Shown here: positions 6,369-9,427 of the stretch, piece after piece
Position numbering within the stretch: the stretch's first letter is position 1
Layout: each line of letters opens with the position of its first letter
Assembly: GCA_946482355.1 (NCBI GenBank)
Contig: CAMLRE010000049.1
Span: forward strand, 1-9,427
Reading direction: 5' to 3'
Source of the DNA: an uncultured Bdellovibrio sp.
Lineage (GTDB): Bacteria > Bdellovibrionota > Bdellovibrionia > Bdellovibrionales > Bdellovibrionaceae
DNA: 9,427 nucleotides
The notes under the pieces: generated by a model
What the model was told of the DNA's origin: nothing
The model's input: only the letters and a program-made list of their open reading frames with translations
Databases searched by the model: none
Translations under genes and position numbers: made by a program

Positions 6369-7436
6369 ATGACGGCAAAAATTGTCGCTCTTGTTAGTCT
6401 TTTTACGCTTTTTAGCTTTGCTCATGCGGGCACCCGTATTGATAAAATAGCCAGCCAGTTGAACACAACATTGCAATGCACGAATCGGATTTGGCCAGGA
6501 TTGAACAAGGAGTCTTACCGAGTTCTATTTGTACAACCATCGACTTCAGAATCATGGTTCTGGGCTGGTAGCTCTGGAAAAGTTGAGTCTGTCGGCAAAT
6601 CAGAATTCCCTCTGGATCCGGCAATGCCGAAGTATTCTTTCGGTGAATTCCGCTCTGAAAAAGTTGTGATCCTTAATTTAGATGAAGTTTCAGAAAAATA
6701 TAAAATCTCCGCACTGAATGTCGATGGGGCAGTGGGTTTAGCTGTTCATGAAGGCTTTCACTATTTGTTTCAAATGAAAGAACCTTGGGTCGCTCAATTC
6801 ACTTCGGCTGAGCGCAAGGCCGATCTTGATTATGCCAATGCTGTTTATCTTCGCCGAATGCTGATTGGCTCACTTAAATCCGAATTGCTTGAAGGAAAAG
6901 GCTTTGGCCGCTCGGCCTTTTGGTTTCAAAAGTGGGAAGCTTTAGGCGAAGCTCCTGAAACAAAATTTAGCGATATTCTCGAAGGCACTGCAAACTATGT
7001 CGAAATCATATCGTCTATCTTTGCCGATCAAGGATGCCAGATTTCTGAAGAAAAGCTTTTACAGATTGCGACTGGCCATTTGGACTCGGTTATTGGAATG
7101 CAAAAAGATGCTAAGGTAGCGAAAGAGCTATTCAGCGAATATATTAAAACGGGATATCAAATTGAAGGTTACGAAATTGGACTTCTTTCTCTTCTTGCCA
7201 TGAGAAAGAGTGGTCTTATCGTAGGTTCTGGTGAATATGAAATGGGCCGCGACTTCGTGACGGAGCTTCAGACAGCGACCACTCATACTGAGATGTTAAA
7301 AGTAATGGCTGATATGCAGATGGCAGTTGCGAAAGTGCGCACGCCTGCTGAAATGTTACTTCGCAATGTAAACCCGGTTGCAGACCAAGATGACTTGAAT
7401 CTGCTTGATTTCATAAAGAAGTTAGCGGCACCTTAA
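6369..7436 (+). CDS. Secreted putative zinc metallopeptidase (HExxH), family not recognised
   Basis: This 355-residue protein has a clear Sec signal peptide (basic start, hydrophobic 5-17, AHA cleavage site before Gly21). I do not recognise the family. LAVHEGFHYLFQ (124-135) carries an HExxH motif with His127, Glu128 and His131 set in a predicted helix. Seventy-four residues later, LEGTANYVE (204-212) offers Glu205 in an EGxAxY setting. In gluzincin-type peptidases such a Glu is the third zinc ligand. The mature part has only two cysteines, Cys37 and Cys223, which could form a disulfide in the periplasm. The rest is mainly helical, including a Met-rich amphipathic segment (about 305-330). A periplasmic or secreted protease is inferred from motif order alone; a chance HExxH is possible. 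No partner gene is adjacent: corA lies upstream in the same direction with an 89-nt gap, and the phoD-like gene converges 11 nt downstream. Confidence 0.72.
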   Translation: MTAKIVALVSLFTLFSFAHAGTRIDKIASQLNTTLQCTNRIWPGLNKESYRVLFVQPSTSESWFWAGSSGKVESVGKSEFPLDPAMPKYSFGEFRSEKVVILNLDEVSEKYKISALNVDGAVGLAVHEGFHYLFQMKEPWVAQFTSAERKADLDYANAVYLRRMLIGSLKSELLEGKGFGRSAFWFQKWEALGEAPETKFSDILEGTANYVEIISSIFADQGCQISEEKLLQIATGHLDSVIGMQKDAKVAKELFSEYIKTGYQIEGYEIGLLSLLAMRKSGLIVGSGEYEMGRDFVTELQTATTHTEMLKVMADMQMAVAKVRTPAEMLLRNVNPVADQDDLNLLDFIKKLAAP

Positions 7437-7447
7437 ATGAACACCGA

Positions 7448-8587
7448 TTAGAACTTGATATCTTGTTCTAGTTGGGTTTTGTTTTCTTCATCGACGATTT
7501 TTGCTGAAACTGTGCGTTTGCTCCAATCGATTAATAAAGTTCCAAAATTAGGTTTTAAAAAACTTGGTGCCACGTATGACTTATCTGTTTCGGGAGCTAA
7601 GTTGCGTGAAGGTTTATTCAGCGAACTTGCTGTTACCTCATAGATCGTACCTAAACCTTTTATCTCTTCTTTAGCAATTGCCGCTAAATGACGGTCACCA
7701 GATAAAATCACTGTGTTTTTAGCTTTACGTTTTTTTAAAAGATTAAAAAATCTCTCGCGCTCTTTAGGAAAGTTGCCCCATTTTTCAAAGTAGTGATCAT
7801 TCGGAATTAATTGAATTGATGAAACAATCAATCTTAAGTTAGCTGGTTTTGCTAATTCTTGATCTAACCATTTCCATTGTTCTTCTGATAAGACACGCGC
7901 TTTAGGGTCTTCGCTTGGTAAAAAGATTTTTGGCGGTTGTTCAGTGTTTGTTTCAGCATTGTAAGCTGGATTTTTTGTTAAAGCCGAACGATCCCAGCGG
8001 GTATCTAGCATGATGATTTGTACTTTGCGGTTTTTTGTACCGATCATGCGGCTGTGATAAACGCCTTGTTGGTCTTTTGGCATCGTGAATTTTAAATAGC
8101 TCCAGTAATTTAAGAACACTCTTCTGGCTTCTTCTTTTTCTGGGTTATCAAAACCACCATCGTTTTGGCCGTAGTCATGGTCATCCCATGTGGCTAAGAA
8201 CGGAATCGCTTCGCGTAATTCTTTGTAATCAGCAATCTGGTTCATTCTGATGTATTGATCGATAATTGGTTTATCTTCTTTTTTAGAAGCGTAAACATTA
8301 TCACCCATCATAATAAAAAGTTGCGGGTTAGCTTGTTTGATCGTTTTCCAGATCGGTTCTGGTTGGTTTTGGTCAGAACATGAACCCATGCCGATTAAAG
8401 TTAACTCTTTGCTGGTATCTAAACTTCGGTAAGGAATATTTAATTGCGCTTCTTTAGAGTTATCTACCATAGGGCGGTGTTTAGCTTTGGTATCGCTGTT
8501 CGCATTGCCATTTAATAAAGAAGTACCTGCACAACCGGCAAGTAAAGTTGAAGTCATCAAGGCTGTAATTAAAATTTGTTTTTTCAT
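7448..8587 (-). CDS. PhoD-like metallophosphatase lipoprotein
   Basis: This 379-residue lipoprotein has the signal MKKQILITALMTSTLLAGC with lipobox LAGC, so lipidation is expected at Cys19 and the enzyme faces the periplasm or cell surface. The catalytic part resembles the alkaline phosphatase D / calcineurin-like group. Motifs in order are GMGSC (66-70), MGDNVYA (94-100), ATWDDHDYG (132-140), LDTRWDRS (194-201) and LSGDRHLA (295-302). In PhoD enzymes the Cys of the GSC motif, the Asp and Tyr of GDxxY and the later Asp/His residues hold an iron-calcium centre; all have counterparts here. It probably hydrolyses phosphomonoesters or diesters outside the cytoplasm; the substrate is not known. 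It lacks the long N-terminal beta domain of Bacillus PhoD, which fits the shorter form. AAAGG lies only 1 nt before the ATG, too close for a normal ribosome site; a good -10 sits just upstream. The gene is divergent from the PilZ gene. Confidence 0.88.
   Translation of the reverse strand: MKKQILITALMTSTLLAGCAGTSLLNGNANSDTKAKHRPMVDNSKEAQLNIPYRSLDTSKELTLIGMGSCSDQNQPEPIWKTIKQANPQLFIMMGDNVYASKKEDKPIIDQYIRMNQIADYKELREAIPFLATWDDHDYGQNDGGFDNPEKEEARRVFLNYWSYLKFTMPKDQQGVYHSRMIGTKNRKVQIIMLDTRWDRSALTKNPAYNAETNTEQPPKIFLPSEDPKARVLSEEQWKWLDQELAKPANLRLIVSSIQLIPNDHYFEKWGNFPKERERFFNLLKKRKAKNTVILSGDRHLAAIAKEEIKGLGTIYEVTASSLNKPSRNLAPETDKSYVAPSFLKPNFGTLLIDWSKRTVSAKIVDEENKTQLEQDIKF
7449..7483 (+). terminator. Possible terminator for the HExxH gene inside the phoD-like 3' end
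   Basis: TAGAAC (7449-7454) pairs with GTTCTA (7465-7470) around a 10-nt loop, followed by a T-rich stretch GTTGGGTTTTGTTTTC. The stem is short and AT-rich, so this is weak. It is the only candidate, because the two convergent genes are 11 nt apart. Confidence 0.3.
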
Positions 8588-8590
8588 GCC

Positions 8591-8607
8591 TTTCGATCAT
8601 ATCGAAA
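8591..8607. repeat. Perfect 7-bp inverted repeat at the phoD-like gene start
   Basis: TTTCGAT-CAT-ATCGAAA lies 4 to 20 nt upstream of the leftward ATG (8587). It covers the candidate -10 box TATGAT (8601-8596). The position suits a repressor operator for the phosphatase gene. It does not resemble a Pho box (direct repeats). Confidence 0.7.
8596..8601 (-). promoter_or_regulatory. Candidate -10 box of the phoD-like gene
   Basis: TATGAT on the leftward strand (5/6 to TATAAT), placing the start of transcription near 8589, about 2 nt before the ATG. No convincing -35 is seen at 16-18 bp, so the promoter may need an activator or may not be real. Confidence 0.4.
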
Positions 8608-8658
8608 TTGAATGAAAAGGGAATTCGCTTAAAGCAATTTTGCAGGCCCAAGGTCTAG

Positions 8659-8687
8659 TTGGGATTTAAATTTAATAAGCCGATAAA
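8659..8687 (+). promoter_or_regulatory. Candidate promoter, leaderless geometry, for the PilZ gene
   Basis: TTGGGA (8659-8664, 4/6), a 17-bp spacer and GATAAA (8682-8687, 4/6). The ATG at 8694 lies 7 nt after the -10. No Shine-Dalgarno is present. The distances are the same as in front of the FAD enzyme gene and folE. Confidence 0.4.
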
Positions 8688-8693
8688 TACAGT

Positions 8694-9062
8694 ATGAATG
8701 CTGTAAATCATGATGGTCCAAAAAGAAAATATCCAAGAACCCATTTTAAAAAGCCGGTGGCCTTTACATGTAAAGGTTATTCTGAAGTGACAGCTGGTGT
8801 AGAAATCGGTGAGGGTGGAATTTCATTTCAGACAGAAATGACTCTTGATATGAACAGTGCGATTGTTGTTAATTTTTATATCCCGAACGGGGGATTCTTT
8901 TGCTTACGCGCGATTGTGAAGAACACAGTTCCGGGTATGTCGACCAAATCAGGTCACACAGTGTATGGCTTAAGCTTTACTGATGTGAGTTTGTCGCTAA
9001 AACGACAAATCCGAGCTTATGTAGCTCGGACTAGTCATGAACAAGAACGCTATAAAGTATAA
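8694..9062 (+). CDS. Single-domain PilZ protein
   Basis: PilZ domains are small beta-barrels that bind cyclic di-GMP and pass the signal to motility, secretion or envelope targets. This 122-residue protein is essentially one such domain. The N-terminal RxxxR motif is present as RKYPR (11-15). The second motif, normally (D/N)xSxxG, appears as EIGEGG (37-42) at the start of the barrel, with Glu for Asp/Asn and Gly for Ser. Strands follow at ISFQTEM, AIVVNFYIP, FCLRAIVKN and TVYGLSFTDV, then a C-terminal helix (about 99-112). Because the motif is altered, ligand binding may be weak or lost, although the arginines and the last glycine remain. No output domain is fused, so it would act on another protein. 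It has no signal peptide. The start at 8694 has no ribosome site but fits a leaderless promoter; the protein shows nothing conserved before residue 9. Confidence 0.85.
   Translation: MNAVNHDGPKRKYPRTHFKKPVAFTCKGYSEVTAGVEIGEGGISFQTEMTLDMNSAIVVNFYIPNGGFFCLRAIVKNTVPGMSTKSGHTVYGLSFTDVSLSLKRQIRAYVARTSHEQERYKV
9002..9030 (-). terminator. Probable rpsT terminator embedded in the PilZ coding sequence
   Basis: TCCGAGCT and AGCTCGGA form a perfect 8-bp stem with a 5-nt loop (9010-9030). Read leftward, the direction of rpsT, it is followed by TTTGTCGTTTT, a broken T-tract. Read rightward no T-run follows. It lies about 64 nt past the rpsT stop, so it would end rpsT transcripts inside the convergent PilZ gene. 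Confidence 0.5.
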
Positions 9063-9090
9063 GCGTAGCTGAGTGATCAGCTAAGGCTTA
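9060..9090. terminator. Hairpin between convergent PilZ and rpsT genes
   Basis: TAGCTGA-GTGA-TCAGCTA (9066-9083) is a perfect 7-bp stem. It is extended by TAAGC/GCTTA (9060-9064 with 9086-9090) across a small internal bulge. It covers the PilZ stop and ends 3 nt from the rpsT stop. T-runs on either side are weak, so it may be a poor bidirectional terminator or an mRNA end stabiliser. Confidence 0.5.
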
Positions 9091-9093
9091 AAA

Positions 9094-9360
9094 TTACTTA
9101 GCAGCTTTTTGAACTTGTGTAGATAAACGAGAAACTTTACGTGCAGCAGTTGCTTTAGTGAAAACGCCTTTTTGAGCAGCTTTCATGATTTTAGAAACGT
9201 ATGCAGATAATAAAGTTTGCGCAGCTTTTACGTCTTTATTTTTTAAAGCTGAAGCTAATGCTTTTTCAGCTGTACGAACTACAGATTTACGAGCTGTATT
9301 AACAGCGTTTTTCTTAACGGCTTGACGAGCTCTTTTAGCTGCTGACTTATGTTGTGCCAA
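9094..9360 (-). CDS. rpsT: 30S ribosomal protein S20, TTG start
   Basis: S20 binds 16S rRNA early in assembly of the small subunit. The protein is 88 residues from the TTG at 9360 (E. coli S20 is 87). It begins MAQHKSAAKRARQ, the standard S20 N-terminus, and is a Lys/Ala-rich three-helix bundle throughout. The frame stays open upstream, and an ATG at 9390 would add ten residues (MSDILLGGYT). I reject that start for two reasons: GGAGG (9372-9368) lies inside the extension at an ideal 7-nt distance from the TTG, and S20 proteins begin at this Met-Ala. A UUG start is also known for E. coli rpsT, where poor initiation takes part in autogenous control. A similar control is possible here but not shown. 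The promoter would lie at or beyond the right edge. Confidence 0.95.
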   Translation of the reverse strand: MAQHKSAAKRARQAVKKNAVNTARKSVVRTAEKALASALKNKDVKAAQTLLSAYVSKIMKAAQKGVFTKATAARKVSRLSTQVQKAAK

Positions 9361-9367
9361 GGTATAA

Positions 9368-9372
9368 CCTCC
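9368..9372 (-). promoter_or_regulatory. Shine-Dalgarno fixing the rpsT TTG start
   Basis: GGAGG on the leftward strand, 7 nt before the TTG at 9360-9358. It is placed ideally for TTG and lies downstream of the alternative ATG at 9390, which has no such site. Confidence 0.88.
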
Positions 9373-9427
9373 AAGTAATATGTCTGACATTTCAGAACGA
9401 ACACAAATAGCTAACACACCGGATAAG

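Noticed and set aside
6412..6624. Leftward frame inside the HExxH gene
   Set aside because: It would antisense the signal peptide and mature start of a well-formed secreted protein, and has no start signal.
7455..7643. Rightward frame inside the phoD-like gene
   Set aside because: Antisense to conserved phosphatase C-terminal codons; no ribosome site.
1..9427. Mobile element, phage, CRISPR array or defence island
   Set aside because: No transposase, integrase, regular direct repeats, tRNA or defence-protein motif was seen; the genes are core or common chromosomal types.

Overview
The window reads as an ordinary chromosomal housekeeping stretch of a moderately AT-rich Gram-negative bacterium. 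Several proteins carry lipoprotein, Tat or Sec export signals. There is a PilZ-domain protein and an E. coli-like set of FolE, PepN, CorA and S20. Together with short intergenic gaps and frequently missing Shine-Dalgarno sites, this suits a deltaproteobacterium-like or Bdellovibrionota genome. That placement is an inference from style and protein flavour, not from a marker gene. I see no IS element, phage gene, CRISPR array, tRNA or rRNA.

Layout, left to right. The left edge holds the first 23 codons of a leftward gene. Facing away from it is a Tat-exported, lipobox-bearing FAD amine-oxidase-like protein (92-1234), followed directly by folE, GTP cyclohydrolase I (1258-1941). A 12-bp perfect inverted repeat spans the stop of the first and the start of the second. 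Next come a small VOC (PhnB/glyoxalase-like) protein (2045-2524) and a strong intrinsic terminator. The leftward pepN, aminopeptidase N (2622-5225), is divergent from corA, a divalent-cation channel (5314-6279). After corA lies a secreted protein with HEGFH and EGTANYVE motifs that looks like an unrecognised zinc metallopeptidase (6369-7436). It converges, with only an 11-nt gap, on a leftward PhoD-type phosphatase lipoprotein (7448-8587). That gene is divergent from a single-domain PilZ protein (8694-9062), which converges on leftward rpsT (S20, 9094-9360, starting at TTG).

The genes do not form one pathway; most are single-gene units with frequent changes of strand. The most interesting signals are regulatory. 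Three rightward genes without Shine-Dalgarno sites (the FAD enzyme, folE and pilZ) each have a -35-like hexamer beginning exactly 35 nt before the ATG, a 17-bp spacer and a -10-like hexamer. This geometry places transcription starts on the ATG, as in leaderless mRNAs. Perfect short inverted repeats lie on or next to the starts of folE, the phoD-like gene and the pepN/corA divergent promoter. No convincingly new multi-gene system is present; the nearest to a novelty is the HExxH secreted protein.
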